Shown here one piece after another: positions 22,304 to 31,225 of a DNA stretch of 32,983 nt. The stretch's first letter is position 1. Every line of letters begins with the position of its first letter. Source of the DNA: Alicyclobacillus sp. (lineage in GTDB: Bacteria > Bacillota > Bacilli > Alicyclobacillales > Alicyclobacillaceae); assembly GCA_023511725.1 (NCBI GenBank), contig JAIMAY010000004.1, positions 1 through 32,983 of the forward strand, given 5' to 3'. A program made the translations under genes and the position numbers. The notes under the pieces were generated by a model. It was not told the origin of the DNA. It did no database searches and saw nothing but the letters and a program-made list of their open reading frames with translations.

Positions 22304-23071
22304 TCAGATCACCAGCCCGCCGTTGGGGCTGATGACCTGGCCGGTCAGATAGGACGCGGTGGGGGAGGCGAGAAACAGCACGCACTGCGCCACATCCTCG
22401 GGCTCGCCCAACCGGCCCACCGGCGTCTCTTCGCGGAGGACGGCTCTGGCCTCGTCACTCAGATTCGCCGTCATGTCGGTTTCAATCGCCCCCGGCGCCA
22501 CGGCGTTGACCGTGATCCCGGATCTCGCCACCTCTTTCGCCAGTGCCTTGGTGAAGGCAATCAGCCCGCCTTTGCTGGCCGAATAGGCCACTTCGCAGGA
22601 CCCGCCGGCGATGCCCCAGATGGAGGAGATGTTGATGATGCGGCCGTAGTGCTCGCGGATCATGTGGGGCAGGACCGCGCGCGTGCACAGAAACGGCGCC
22701 GTCAGGTTGTGATCCAAGAGCGTCCGCCATTCATCCAGGGTGGTGTCCACCAACAGCCCTGTTTTCGCAATGCCGGCATTGTTGACCAGGATCCGTGGCG
22801 GACCGAGCTTGGCCGCCTCCGACACCAGCCGCTCGGCCGCTTCCGGCTGGGTGACGTCGGCCTGCACGGCCAGCGCCCGGCTTCCTAGTTGCTGGCAGAG
22901 CGCCACCACCTCTGCGGCGGCCGTTTCCGCCTGCTTGTAGTTGACGATCACGATGGCCCCCGCCCGCGCCAGCGCCAGCGCGATGGCCCGGCCGATGCCG
23001 CGCGATGCACCGGTGACAATGGCGACCTGACCGTACAGGGGCCGGGTGGTGGAGTAGGTTTGCAGCGTCAT
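22304..23071 (-). CDS. Short-chain dehydrogenase, YmfI/FabG-like
   Basis: 255 residues, a classical SDR: TGASRGIG (NADPH site, about 19-26), NNAG (about 95), Ser in INISSIWG, and YSASK (catalytic Tyr and Lys). The stretch ISSIWGIAGGSCEVAYSASKGG resembles B. subtilis YmfI more than FabG; YmfI is the reductase that completes 5-aminopentanol modification of EF-P. This closer call is from memory. No efp or fatty-acid gene is nearby. ATG 23071 has AAGGGA about 10 nt upstream. It diverges from the carboxylase operon. Confidence 0.75.
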   Translation of the reverse strand: MTLQTYSTTRPLYGQVAIVTGASRGIGRAIALALARAGAIVIVNYKQAETAAAEVVALCQQLGSRALAVQADVTQPEAAERLVSEAAKLGPPRILVNNAGIAKTGLLVDTTLDEWRTLLDHNLTAPFLCTRAVLPHMIREHYGRIINISSIWGIAGGSCEVAYSASKGGLIAFTKALAKEVARSGITVNAVAPGAIETDMTANLSDEARAVLREETPVGRLGEPEDVAQCVLFLASPTASYLTGQVISPNGGLVI

Positions 23072-23336
23072 TTGAGCGTCGTCCCTTCTCTCATAGGAGG
23101 CAACCGATCCTGCCCATCTCTGAAAGTCCATCCCCGAATTGTAGCATACGCCGGATCCGCCCGCACGCGTCATTGTGGGGAGCGGCGGCCATCCAGGGGC
23201 TCCGCGCTCGCGCGCGCGCCGCGATGCGCCGCGGCTCTCGGTTCTCTCATTTTTGCAAAGAGGCCGCCAAACTGGTACGCTTGTGGCAGTACACGGCGCC
23301 TTCGCGCGGCGTGGTGCGGGATGGGGAGGGATGCGT

Positions 23337-24680
23337 GTGTTTCGCAAGGTGCTGATTGCGAATCGGGGCGAGATTGCCCGGCGGATCATCCGCACCTGCA
23401 GGCGTCTCGGCATCGCGACGGTAGCTGTCTATTCTGACGCCGACGTGAAAGCGCTTCACGTTCGAGAGGCGGATGAGGCGGTGCGGATTGGTCCACCGCC
23501 GGTGGCTCAGAGTTACCTGCAGGTGGAGGCCATCGTCCAGGCCGCCCGGGAGACGGGCGCGGAGGCGGTGCATCCAGGCTACGGCCTGCTCAGTGAGAAC
23601 GCGGCTTTCGCCCAGGCGGTGCGGGATGCGGGGCTCATGTTCATCGGGCCGTCGCCAGAGGCCATCGCGGCCATGGGAAGCAAGACCGCGGCTCGCCGGA
23701 CGGTGCAGGCCGCGGGTGTACCGGTGGTGCCAGGCAGCGAGGGCGCGGTGCCGGATGTGGCGGAGGCGCTGGCGATGGCCGAGCGCATCGGCTATCCGGT
23801 GATGTTGAAGGCGTCGTATGGCGGGGGCGGCATTGGCATGCAGGTGGTCCGAACACCGGCCGAGCTCGAGCGGGCGTTCGCCTCCAATTCGCAGCGGGCC
23901 AAGGCGTACTTCGGCAACGGCGAGATGTTCCTCGAGAAGCGCATTGAGCGGCCGCGTCACATCGAGATCCAGGTGCTGTTCGACAGCCACGGGCATGGTG
24001 TGTACCTGTGGGAGCGCGAGTGCTCCGTACAGCGCCGGCATCAGAAGGTGGTCGAGGAAGCGCCTTCGTCCTTTGTCGATGAAGACCTGCGGCGGCGAAT
24101 GGGCGAGGCGGCGTTGGCGGTGGCGCGTGCCATCGGCTACGAGAACGCCGGTACACTGGAGTTCTTGGTGGATGCCGAGAAAAACTTCTACTTCCTCGAG
24201 ATGAACACCCGGCTTCAGGTGGAGCACCCGGTGACGGAGATGATCACCGGCCTTGATCTGGTGGAGTGGCAGCTGCGCGTGGCCGCGGGCGAGCCGCTCG
24301 GCTTCCGGCAGGATGAGATTCGCCGCGAGGGACACGCCATCGAGTGTCGCGTGTACGCGGAGGACCCGGAGAAGATGTTGCCTTCTCCGGGCACCATCAC
24401 CAAGCTGGTGCTGCCGGAAGGACCGGGCGTGCGCAACGATGTGGGGGTCGAGAGCGGGTCAGAGGTGACCCCGTTCTATGACCCGATGGTGGGCAAACTG
24501 ATTGCGTACGGGCGCGACAGGCAGGAGGCCATCGCGCGCATGCGCGAGGCGCTCGACGCGTACGTGATTGAGGGCATCCGCAACAACCTGCCCCTGCTTC
24601 GGCGGATCCTGGCTTCACCGGCGTTTGCGGCCGGGGATACCACCACGGACTTCATCGAAAACTTACTCGCAGCCAAATGA
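23337..24680 (+). CDS. Biotin carboxylase subunit of an acyl-CoA carboxylase (YngH type)
   Basis: 447 residues. KVLIANRGEIARRIIRTCR at the start, the ATP-grasp Gly loop YGGGGIGM (about 164), and LEMNTRLQVEHPVTE near 290 are the standard biotin carboxylase motifs. It uses ATP and bicarbonate to carboxylate the biotin carried by the next gene's product. GTG 23337 is 6 nt after GGGGAGGG, whereas ATG 23331 is directly adjacent to it; GTG also gives MFRKVLIANRGEIA, the usual start. It is the first gene of an operon in the same order as B. subtilis yngH-yngHB-yngG-yngE. A weak promoter, TTGCAA-N17-TACGCT, may lie at 23253-23281. Confidence 0.92.
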   Translation: MFRKVLIANRGEIARRIIRTCRRLGIATVAVYSDADVKALHVREADEAVRIGPPPVAQSYLQVEAIVQAARETGAEAVHPGYGLLSENAAFAQAVRDAGLMFIGPSPEAIAAMGSKTAARRTVQAAGVPVVPGSEGAVPDVAEALAMAERIGYPVMLKASYGGGGIGMQVVRTPAELERAFASNSQRAKAYFGNGEMFLEKRIERPRHIEIQVLFDSHGHGVYLWERECSVQRRHQKVVEEAPSSFVDEDLRRRMGEAALAVARAIGYENAGTLEFLVDAEKNFYFLEMNTRLQVEHPVTEMITGLDLVEWQLRVAAGEPLGFRQDEIRREGHAIECRVYAEDPEKMLPSPGTITKLVLPEGPGVRNDVGVESGSEVTPFYDPMVGKLIAYGRDRQEAIARMREALDAYVIEGIRNNLPLLRRILASPAFAAGDTTTDFIENLLAAK

Positions 24681-24692
24681 GGAGGATGAGAC

Positions 24693-24905
24693 ATGGCATT
24701 GGTGACGGCAAGCATGGCGGGAACGGTGCTGCAGGTGCTGGTGGCGCCTGGGCAGACGGTCGAGGTCGGACAGGATGTGGTCGTTCTGGAGTCGATGAAG
24801 ATGGAGGTTCCGGTGCAGGCCGATACCAGCGGGGTCGTGGTGGCCGTCCGCGTGCAGCCGGGGGACTTCGTGAATGAGGGAGATCCACTGCTTGACCTCG
24901 AGTGA
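24693..24905 (+). CDS. Biotin carrier (biotinyl-lipoyl attachment) protein
   Basis: 70 residues, the size of a free-standing biotinyl domain. ESMKMEVPV holds the biotinylated lysine (Lys36) in the MKM motif. The preceding strand is VASMAGTVLQVLVAPGQTV in the usual form. The gene lies 12 bp after the biotin carboxylase and 34 bp before the HMG-CoA lyase, inside the operon. GAGGATGAG is just upstream of ATG 24693. It corresponds to yngHB by position and size. The two subunits, with the carboxyltransferase, would form an acyl-CoA carboxylase. Confidence 0.93.
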   Translation: MALVTASMAGTVLQVLVAPGQTVEVGQDVVVLESMKMEVPVQADTSGVVVAVRVQPGDFVNEGDPLLDLE

Positions 24906-24939
24906 CGGTTCGCACGGGCCCGCGAAGGGAGAGGAGAGC

Positions 24940-25842
24940 GTGGCGGAGCGAGTCTGGTTGCGCGAGGTGGGCCCGCGCGACGGTTTGCAGAACGAGAGCG
25001 TATCCGTACCCACCGACGTCAAGGTGGAACTGGTGGAGCGTCTCGCCGACGCGGGGCTCACCTCGATAGAGGTGTCATCGTTCGTGCATCCCAAGTGGAT
25101 CCCGCAACTGGCCGACGCGGATGAAGTGTTCGCGCGGATTCGCCGGTGTCCCGGCGTCGAGTACAGCGCGCTGGTCCCCAATGAACGCGGGCTCGAGCGT
25201 GCCCTGAAGGCGCGGGTGGATGCCGTGCACGTGTTCATGTCCGCCAGCGAGTCGCACAATCGCAAGAACATCAACAAATCCATTGACGAGACGTATCCCG
25301 TGCTGCAGCCGGTGATCCAACAGGCGCACGCGGCCGGCCTGCCCGTCCGCGCCTATGTGTCCACGGTGTTTGGCTGCCCATACGAGGGCCGCGTGCCCAT
25401 CGAGCAGGTGCTGCGCGTGGTGGATAAGCTGCTGGAGCTGGGGGCGGACGAGGTCTCTCTGGGGGACACCATCGGCGTCGCGGTGCCGACGCAGGTGACC
25501 GCGGTGGTGGAAGCGGTGGCGCGGCGCGCGCCGCTGGATCGGATCTCGCTCCACTTCCACGACACGCGCGGGATGGCGGCGGCCAACGTCTACGCGGGTT
25601 GGCTGGCGGGGATCCGGCACTTCGACGGTTCCATCGGTGGGCTGGGCGGTTGCCCCTACGCGCCTGGGGCCACCGGCAACGTGGCCACGGATGACCTGCT
25701 CTATCTGTTCCACGGCATGGGCGTGGAGACGGGTGTGGATGCCGACAGGCTGCAGGAGACGGCGGCCTGGCTCGAGGAGAAGCTGGGTAAGCCGCTGCCA
25801 AGCCATGCGCGGCAGGTGGCGAGATCGGCCTGCGCGGGTTGA
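24940..25842 (+). CDS. Hydroxymethylglutaryl-CoA lyase (YngG type)
   Basis: 300 residues, DRE-TIM metallolyase family. GPRDGLQNE (11-19) carries the catalytic Arg and Asp, SLGDTIG (173-179) and HFHDTRG (205-211) bind metal, and GGCPYAPGATGN (236-247) contains the active-site Cys238. It splits HMG-CoA into acetoacetate and acetyl-CoA, the last step of leucine breakdown. GTG 24940 has AGAGGAG directly upstream; the longer frame overlaps the biotin carrier. The carboxyltransferase starts 12 bp later. The operon context suggests the carboxylase acts on 3-methylcrotonyl-CoA, but no enoyl hydratase gene (yngF) is present here. Confidence 0.92.
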   Translation: MAERVWLREVGPRDGLQNESVSVPTDVKVELVERLADAGLTSIEVSSFVHPKWIPQLADADEVFARIRRCPGVEYSALVPNERGLERALKARVDAVHVFMSASESHNRKNINKSIDETYPVLQPVIQQAHAAGLPVRAYVSTVFGCPYEGRVPIEQVLRVVDKLLELGADEVSLGDTIGVAVPTQVTAVVEAVARRAPLDRISLHFHDTRGMAAANVYAGWLAGIRHFDGSIGGLGGCPYAPGATGNVATDDLLYLFHGMGVETGVDADRLQETAAWLEEKLGKPLPSHARQVARSACAG

Positions 25843-25854
25843 TGACGGAGGAGG

Positions 25855-27393
25855 ATGGCAGAGGCGATGGCGGACCACAGGTTACAAGAGATTCGCGAGC
25901 GCGTGCTGGCCGGAGGCGCGCCCAAGTACCATGAGAAAAATGCCGCGGAGGGCAAGCTGTTTGTGCGCGAACGGTTGCGTCTCCTGTTTGACGATGACAT
26001 CGAGGTGGAGGACGGTCTGTTCGCCAACTGCATGGCGGAGGATCTGCCGGCGGACGGCGTGGTGACGGGCATCGGCCGGATTCACGGGCGCCCCGTGGCG
26101 GTGATGGCGAACGACAGCACCGTCAAGGCCGGAAGCTGGGGCGCGCGCACGGTGGAAAAGATCCTGCGCATCCAGGAGACGGCGGAGAAGATGCGCATCC
26201 CGCTGGTGTACCTGGTGGATTCAGCGGGAGCAAGGATCACGGACCAGGTGGAGATGTTCCCGGGCCGGCGCGGCGCGGGTCGCATCTTCTACAATCAGGT
26301 GCGCTTGTCGGGGATGATCCCGCAGGTATGCGTGCTGTTCGGGCCATCGGCGGCGGGTGGCGCCTACATCCCCGCCTTCTGCGACGTGGTCATCATGGTC
26401 GAGAAGAACGCCAGCATGTATCTCGGCTCGCCGCGGATGGCGGAGATGGTGATAGGCGAGAAGGTGACGCTCGAGGAGATGGGCGGTGCGCGCATGCACT
26501 GCACGGTCAGCGGCTGCGGGGATCTGCTGGTGCCCGACGAGCGGTCGGCCATCGAAGCGGCGCGTCAGTATCTCAGCTACTTCCCGAGTTCCTATGAGGA
26601 GTTGCCGCCGGCAGGTCCGGCGAAGGAGCCGGCGCCGTACGAGGGGCGCATCGCTGACCTCATTCCCGAGAATCAGAACGCGCCGTTCAACATGCATGAT
26701 CTGATCATGCGTTTGATAGACGAGGGCAGCTGGTTTGAGATCAAGCGGCTGTTCGCTCAGGAGTTGATCACCGGCCTGGCGCGCATCGACGGCCGCGTGG
26801 TGGGCATCATCGCCAATCAGCCGCGCGTCAAAGGTGGCGTGCTGTTCGTCGACTCGGCGGACAAGGCAGCGCGTTTCATCACCCTCTGCGATGCGTTTCA
26901 CATCCCGCTCGTGTTTTTGGCCGATGTGCCGGGCTTCATGATTGGTACGAAGGTCGAGCGGCAGGGCATCATCCGCCACGGCGCGAAGATGATTGCGGCG
27001 GTGTCGGAGGCGACGGTGCCGAAGATCTCCGTGATCGTCCGCAAGGCGTACGGCGCGGGGTTGTACGCGATGGCCGGCCCGGCGTTCGAGCCCGATGTGT
27101 GCCTGGCGCTGCCCACGGCGCAGATTGCTGTGATGGGGCCGGAGGCCGCGGTGAACGCGGTCTACAGCAACAAGATTCAGGCGCTGCCCGAGGACCAGCG
27201 CGCCGCGTTCGTGGAGGAGAAGCGGGCCGAGTACCGGCGCGACATCGACATCTACCGGCTGGCGTCGGAACTTGTGGTGGATGGCATTGTCGAGCCGGAT
27301 CTGCTTCGATCCGAATTGATCCGGCGGCTGCGCGCCTACGACCGCAAGCAACTGGCGTTCGGTCGCCGTAAGCATCCGGTGTATCCGGTCTGA
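25855..27393 (+). CDS. Acyl-CoA carboxylase carboxyltransferase subunit (YngE type)
   Basis: 512 residues, matching YngE in length. Two crotonase-like halves: the N-terminal half has VTGIGRIHGRPVAVMANDSTVKAGSWG and GPSAAGGAYIPAF; the C-terminal half has VGIIANQPRVKGGVLFVDSADKAARFI, DVPGFMIGTK and KAYGAGLYAM. The architecture fits 3-methylcrotonyl-, propionyl- or geranyl-CoA carboxylases; the HMG-CoA lyase neighbour favours 3-methylcrotonyl-CoA. Start ATG 25855 lies directly after GGAGGAGG; ATG 25867 is an alternative. It ends the operon before a hairpin (27436-27467). Confidence 0.92.
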   Translation: MAEAMADHRLQEIRERVLAGGAPKYHEKNAAEGKLFVRERLRLLFDDDIEVEDGLFANCMAEDLPADGVVTGIGRIHGRPVAVMANDSTVKAGSWGARTVEKILRIQETAEKMRIPLVYLVDSAGARITDQVEMFPGRRGAGRIFYNQVRLSGMIPQVCVLFGPSAAGGAYIPAFCDVVIMVEKNASMYLGSPRMAEMVIGEKVTLEEMGGARMHCTVSGCGDLLVPDERSAIEAARQYLSYFPSSYEELPPAGPAKEPAPYEGRIADLIPENQNAPFNMHDLIMRLIDEGSWFEIKRLFAQELITGLARIDGRVVGIIANQPRVKGGVLFVDSADKAARFITLCDAFHIPLVFLADVPGFMIGTKVERQGIIRHGAKMIAAVSEATVPKISVIVRKAYGAGLYAMAGPAFEPDVCLALPTAQIAVMGPEAAVNAVYSNKIQALPEDQRAAFVEEKRAEYRRDIDIYRLASELVVDGIVEPDLLRSELIRRLRAYDRKQLAFGRRKHPVYPV

Positions 27394-27435
27394 CGGCGCG
27401 GTGCGCAGCGACGGGTGTATCTGTACGCGGATAGA

Positions 27436-27472
27436 CGAGGCCGCCGGTACGTCCCACGGCGGCCTCGCTTTA
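27436..27472 (+). terminator. Terminator of the carboxylase operon
   Basis: CGAGGCCGCC (27436-27445) pairs perfectly with GGCGGCCTCG (27458-27467) over a 12-nt loop, followed by CTTTA. The U-run is weak. The tail overlaps the -35 of the bshC promoter. Confidence 0.7.
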
Positions 27473-27497
27473 CTCCCATTTCCTGAGCATGTATGAT
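27469..27497 (+). promoter_or_regulatory. Probable bshC promoter
   Basis: TTTACT (27469-27474), a 17-bp spacer and TATGAT (27492-27497), about 38 bp before the start codon. Confidence 0.5.
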
Positions 27498-27534
27498 GGT
27501 CCTGGCCGGATTCGGTACAGGAGGAGCTGGTGGC

Positions 27535-29169
27535 ATGAACTGTACGGTGCGATCGGCCAGTACGGGCAACGCGTTGTCCGATGCGCACTCGTTTTCATTC
27601 GCCTCCGTGGCCGCGCTCTACGAGGGGCTCGATCCGGCGCGCCTGGAGACGTACCGAATGCGGGCGCAGTTGCTGACGGACAGTCATTCGGTGGCGCACC
27701 GCGCGGCGCTGGTGGCCGGGCTGCGCCCTTACCTGCAGCAGCACGGCGCGTCCGAGGCGTCGCTGCAGGCTCTGGAGCGACTGGCGGCACCGGATGCATT
27801 GGCCGTGGTCACCGGCCAGCAGGCCGGGCTCTTCACCGGCCCGCTGTACGCCGTGCACAAGGCGCTCACCGCCATCGGCGTCGCGCGGCGGCTGGAGCAG
27901 TTCCTGAGCCGCCCGGTGGTTCCCGTGTTTTGGATTGCTTCCGAGGACCACGACTGGCATGAGGTGAATCACGCCTGGCTGCTGGATGCGGAAGACCGCC
28001 CGGCGCGAGTCGCGCTGAACCTCCAGCCTCCCCACCACCAGATGGTTGGGCGCACGCCCCTGCCGGCGGCCGAGATCCGGCGCGTGCTGGGGGAGGCGTG
28101 GCGCATCGTCCCGGACGGTGTGGGCAAACGCGATGCGTTTGATCTGCTCGAGACCGCCGCGGTGCCGGACGGTTCGCTGGCGGACTGGTTCGCCGGGCTC
28201 ATGCTGCGCTGGTTCGCCGAGGACGGGCTGGTGGTCCTGGACCCGTGCCTGCCCGAAGTGCGCGCGTTGGTTCGCCCGGTGTGGACGCACGCGCTGGCGC
28301 ATGTCGATGAGGTGCAGGCGGCGCTCGAGGAAGCGTACCAGGCCGTCGAGGCGGCGGGTCATGCGCCGCAGGTGGTGCGCGATCCGCTCCACACCACGGT
28401 CTTCTACGTTCAGGACGGACGTCGCTATGTGCTCGAGCGTGCGGGCGAAGGCCGGTTGCGCGCGCGCGGTCTGGGTTTGGAGGCGCCTGTCCGCGAGTGG
28501 ATTGCGCGTGCCGAGGCGGAACCTGCTGCATTTTCGTCCAATGTGCTGCTGCGGCCGGTGGTGCAGGATACGCTGCTGCCGACGCTCGCATATGTGGGCG
28601 GCCCGGCGGAGATTGCCTATCACGCGCTGGCCCGCGGCGTCTTCCGGGCGCATGGGCGAACGCTTGTGCCGCTGATTCATCGTCAGCGCATGGTGCTGTA
28701 TCCGCCGCATCTGCAGCGGCTCCTCAAGCAGCACGATTTGACGCCGGAGGCGCTGGAGCGCCCCGTCGACTGGGAGCAGCGGCTCGCGGCGGAAGCCGGC
28801 GGCGACGTGCTGGCGCAAGAGTTTGCGGAATATCGCCAATCCGCCATCCGCCGCTGGGAGGCATGGGCGGCGGCCCATGCCGACCTGGGTCCGCAGGTGA
28901 TGGCGATGGCTCGCCGCCACGCGGAGACGGAGGCCGCGTCGCTGCTGCGCCTGGAGCGCAAGGTGCGACGGCTGTTGCTGCAACGGCAGGCCGCGCGGCT
29001 GGCGCAGTTGCAACGGATCGACGGATGGCTATGGACGGGCGGCCAAGCCCAGGAACGAAGGCTCTCGCCGGTGAGCGTATGCAGCGCCTGCGGCATGAGC
29101 TGGCTGCGGGAAGCACCGCGGTGGGGCGATGTGGAGCACCCGGCGCCGATTTTCCACCTGATGCTGTGA
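27535..29169 (+). CDS. bshC: Bacillithiol synthase BshC
   Basis: 544 residues, the normal BshC length. VVTGQQAGLFTGPLYAVHKALTAI is the hallmark block (about 87-110); PVFWIASEDHDWHEVNHAW (about 130-148) is the second, and a coiled-coil arm lies near residues 430-510. BshC adds cysteine to glucosaminyl-malate, the last step of bacillithiol synthesis, the Bacilli thiol used in place of glutathione. ATG 27535 has AGGAGGAG 8 nt upstream; the longer frame is not needed. As in B. subtilis (yllA) it lies just before mraZ, here with a very strong terminator in between, so it is not co-transcribed with the division genes. Confidence 0.95.
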   Translation: MNCTVRSASTGNALSDAHSFSFASVAALYEGLDPARLETYRMRAQLLTDSHSVAHRAALVAGLRPYLQQHGASEASLQALERLAAPDALAVVTGQQAGLFTGPLYAVHKALTAIGVARRLEQFLSRPVVPVFWIASEDHDWHEVNHAWLLDAEDRPARVALNLQPPHHQMVGRTPLPAAEIRRVLGEAWRIVPDGVGKRDAFDLLETAAVPDGSLADWFAGLMLRWFAEDGLVVLDPCLPEVRALVRPVWTHALAHVDEVQAALEEAYQAVEAAGHAPQVVRDPLHTTVFYVQDGRRYVLERAGEGRLRARGLGLEAPVREWIARAEAEPAAFSSNVLLRPVVQDTLLPTLAYVGGPAEIAYHALARGVFRAHGRTLVPLIHRQRMVLYPPHLQRLLKQHDLTPEALERPVDWEQRLAAEAGGDVLAQEFAEYRQSAIRRWEAWAAAHADLGPQVMAMARRHAETEAASLLRLERKVRRLLLQRQAARLAQLQRIDGWLWTGGQAQERRLSPVSVCSACGMSWLREAPRWGDVEHPAPIFHLML

Positions 29170-29230
29170 GTTCCCGCCCCCGCTGTGGCGGGGATGCGGC
29201 TGCGAAACTTTGCGAATCGGAACTCATGCT

Positions 29231-29270
29231 GCGCTCTCTTGACGCGACGCGTCGAGAGAGCGCTTTTTCT
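29231..29270 (+). terminator. Strong rho-independent terminator of bshC
   Basis: GCGCTCTC pairs with GAGAGCGC, and the inner TTGACG with CGTCGA (one G-U pair): a 14-bp stem around CGACG, followed by TTTTTCTT. Confidence 0.95.
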
Positions 29271-29354
29271 TGCGCATCTTCGCACAAAAAATTTTTCGTT
29301 TTCCCCGCGTGGGCCGGCAGGAGATCCTTTTTGGGGGGCGAAATGCATGAACAG

Positions 29355-29389
29355 TGGTGGTGAGTGGGGCAAAGTGGGGTAGAATGGGG
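29355..29389 (+). promoter_or_regulatory. MraZ operator at the head of the dcw cluster
   Basis: Three TGGGG copies lie at 29365, 29375 and 29385, exactly 10 bp apart (TGGGN with 5-nt gaps), the pattern known for MraZ. TGGTG at 29355 extends the series as a weaker fourth repeat. TAGAAT (29380-29385) sits inside it and may be the -10; no good -35 is seen. MraZ from the next gene would bind here and control its own operon. Confidence 0.85.
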
Positions 29390-29408
29390 CGGAAGGTGGT
29401 GAGGCCGC

Positions 29409-29840
29409 GTGTTCATGGGCGAGTTCCAGCACACCCTCGACGACAAGGGGCGCCTGACCATTCCTGTCAAGTTTCGCGAGGGACTGGGTTCGCCGTTCGT
29501 CATGACGCGCGGCTTGGACCGATGCCTGTTCGTATACCCCATGTCGGAGTGGGAGAGTCTGGAGAACAAACTCAAAGCTCTGCCCCTCACGCGGGCGGAC
29601 GCGAGATCGTTCGTGCGCTTCTTTTTCTCCGGTGCGACCGAGTGCGAGTTGGACAAGCAGGGGCGTGTGCTGATCCCGGCCACGCTTCGGGATTATGCAC
29701 GGCTCGAGCGTGATTGTGTTGTCCTCGGGGTGTCGAACCGGGTCGAAATCTGGAGTGAGAGCGAGTGGCGAAGCTATTCGGACCAGGCGGCGGAATCCTT
29801 CGCCGAGATTGCGGAGAAGCTCGTCGACCTCTCGCTGTAA
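29409..29840 (+). CDS. mraZ: Transcriptional regulator MraZ
   Basis: 143 residues with two SpoVT/AbrB-like halves. The first is [23 protein letters not shown] (1-23); the second is [17 protein letters not shown] (about 78-94). The DxxGR signature occurs in both. GTG 29409 is taken since family members begin MFMGE(Y/F)QH; ATG 29415 would lose two residues. It is the first gene of the dcw cluster and binds the TGGGN repeats just upstream. rsmH starts 9 bp after its stop. Confidence 0.96.
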   Translation: MFMGEFQHTLDDKGRLTIPVKFREGLGSPFVMTRGLDRCLFVYPMSEWESLENKLKALPLTRADARSFVRFFFSGATECELDKQGRVLIPATLRDYARLERDCVVLGVSNRVEIWSESEWRSYSDQAAESFAEIAEKLVDLSL

Positions 29841-29849
29841 CGCTCACCC

Positions 29850-30821
29850 ATGGAGGCGATCCCGCTGTTTTCCCACACCACCGTGCTGCTCAACGAGACC
29901 ATCGCCTTGGTCGCGCCCCACGCGGGCGGCCTGTACATCGACTGCACGTTGGGCGGCGGCGGCCACAGCGAGCGTCTGCTCGAGGCGTCCGCCCCGGACG
30001 GCCGGGTGCTCGGCGTGGATCAAGACCCCGCCGCGCTGGAGCATGCGACACAGCGCCTGGCGCGCTTCGGGGCGCGCTTCACAGCGGTCCGGGGCAACTT
30101 CCGCCGGATTGGGGAGCTGGCGCCGGCACACGGCTTTGCGGCGGTGGACGGGATCATCTTTGATCTCGGTGTCTCATCGCCACAGCTCGACGAGGCGGAG
30201 CGCGGATTCAGCTATCGCCATGACGCGCCGCTCGATATGCGGATGGACCCGTCCATCACGGTTACGGCTCGAGACCTCATCCACCAACTCGACGAAGAGG
30301 CGCTGGCCGACATCCTTTACCGTTACGGGGAAGAGCGGTTCAGCCGACGCATTGCCCGCGCCATCGTGGAGCGGCGCAGGCAGCGGCTCATCGAGACCAC
30401 GGGTCAGTTGGCGGAGTTGGTCAAATCCGCCATCCCTGCGCCGGCGCGGCGCAGCGGGCCGCATCCGGCACGCCGCACCTTTCAAGCGTTAAGAATTGCC
30501 GTCAACGATGAACTGGGTGCGCTGGAAGAGGCGCTTCACGGCGCGTTCCGGCTGTTGAAGAGCGGTGGGCGCATGGCGGTGATCACGTTCCACTCGCTCG
30601 AGGACAGGATTGTCAAAAGCACGTTTAGCGATTGGGCCAAGGGCTGCATCTGCCCGCCCGATTTTCCCGAATGCCGCTGCGGCAGAACACCGCAGGCGAG
30701 GCTTCTTGTGAAAAAACCGGTCACCGCAGGCGAGGCGGAACTCGCGACCAACCCGCGCGCAAGGTCCGCCAAGCTGCGCGCCGTTGAAAAGCTAGCCCCA
30801 TCCTCAGGAGGGAATGCGTGA
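29850..30821 (+). CDS. rsmH: 16S rRNA (cytosine-1402-N4)-methyltransferase RsmH
   Basis: 323 residues. HTTVLLNETI at 9-18, DCTLGGGGHS (SAM motif I, 31-40), DLGVSSPQLD (about 105-114), RTFQALRIAVNDEL and ITFHSLEDRIVK (about 246) are the known MraW/RsmH blocks. CICPPDFPECRCG near 270 has several Cys, as in relatives. It methylates C1402 in the ribosomal decoding site. ATG 29850 has no strong ribosome site, so translation is probably coupled to mraZ. Its TGA overlaps the next gene's ATG by one base. Confidence 0.96.
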   Translation: MEAIPLFSHTTVLLNETIALVAPHAGGLYIDCTLGGGGHSERLLEASAPDGRVLGVDQDPAALEHATQRLARFGARFTAVRGNFRRIGELAPAHGFAAVDGIIFDLGVSSPQLDEAERGFSYRHDAPLDMRMDPSITVTARDLIHQLDEEALADILYRYGEERFSRRIARAIVERRRQRLIETTGQLAELVKSAIPAPARRSGPHPARRTFQALRIAVNDELGALEEALHGAFRLLKSGGRMAVITFHSLEDRIVKSTFSDWAKGCICPPDFPECRCGRTPQARLLVKKPVTAGEAELATNPRARSAKLRAVEKLAPSSGGNA

Positions 30822-31213
30822 TGTTGGCCACCAAATCCTCCACAGCCGAAAAGCTTCATGTCCGCGCGACCGGCGCGCAGCGACAGACCCTGCCGTCCGC
30901 ATCGCCGCAGCGTCACCCAGCGCAGACCCAACACGCCTGGACGCGGCGGGACAAGCTCACGGTCGGCGTGAGCTTCGCCGTGTGCGTGGCCGTGTTATGG
31001 TTCCTGGCCGCACAGGCGGCGGCCATGTGGCGCCTCAACGATCAGGTGAGTCAGTTGCAGCGCCAGATTCGCACGGCGCAGGCGCAGAACGTCCAGCTGA
31101 CCACGCAGGTGGATCAACTCTCTCAACCCTCTCGAATTCTTGACATTGCCCTGAACAAGCTGCATATGCGTTACGCGCAGCCCATCTCCATTTCGCAGGA
31201 ATCCCGTCCGTGA
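30821..31213 (+). CDS. ftsL: Cell division protein FtsL
   Basis: 130 residues. A basic cytoplasmic head of about 45 residues, one membrane span (TVGVSFAVCVAVLWFLAAQAAAM, about 47-69) and an extracytoplasmic coiled coil (LNDQVSQLQRQIRTAQAQNVQLTTQVDQL) ending in a LxxxA...LxM pattern. This is the layout of FtsL, which joins DivIC and the divisome PBP; position after rsmH and before a class B PBP supports it. ATG 30821 overlaps the rsmH stop (TGATG); AGGAGGG is 8 nt upstream. GTG 30818 is in the same frame. Confidence 0.88.
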   Translation: MLATKSSTAEKLHVRATGAQRQTLPSASPQRHPAQTQHAWTRRDKLTVGVSFAVCVAVLWFLAAQAAAMWRLNDQVSQLQRQIRTAQAQNVQLTTQVDQLSQPSRILDIALNKLHMRYAQPISISQESRP

Positions 31214-31225
31214 CGGAGGTTGGCG

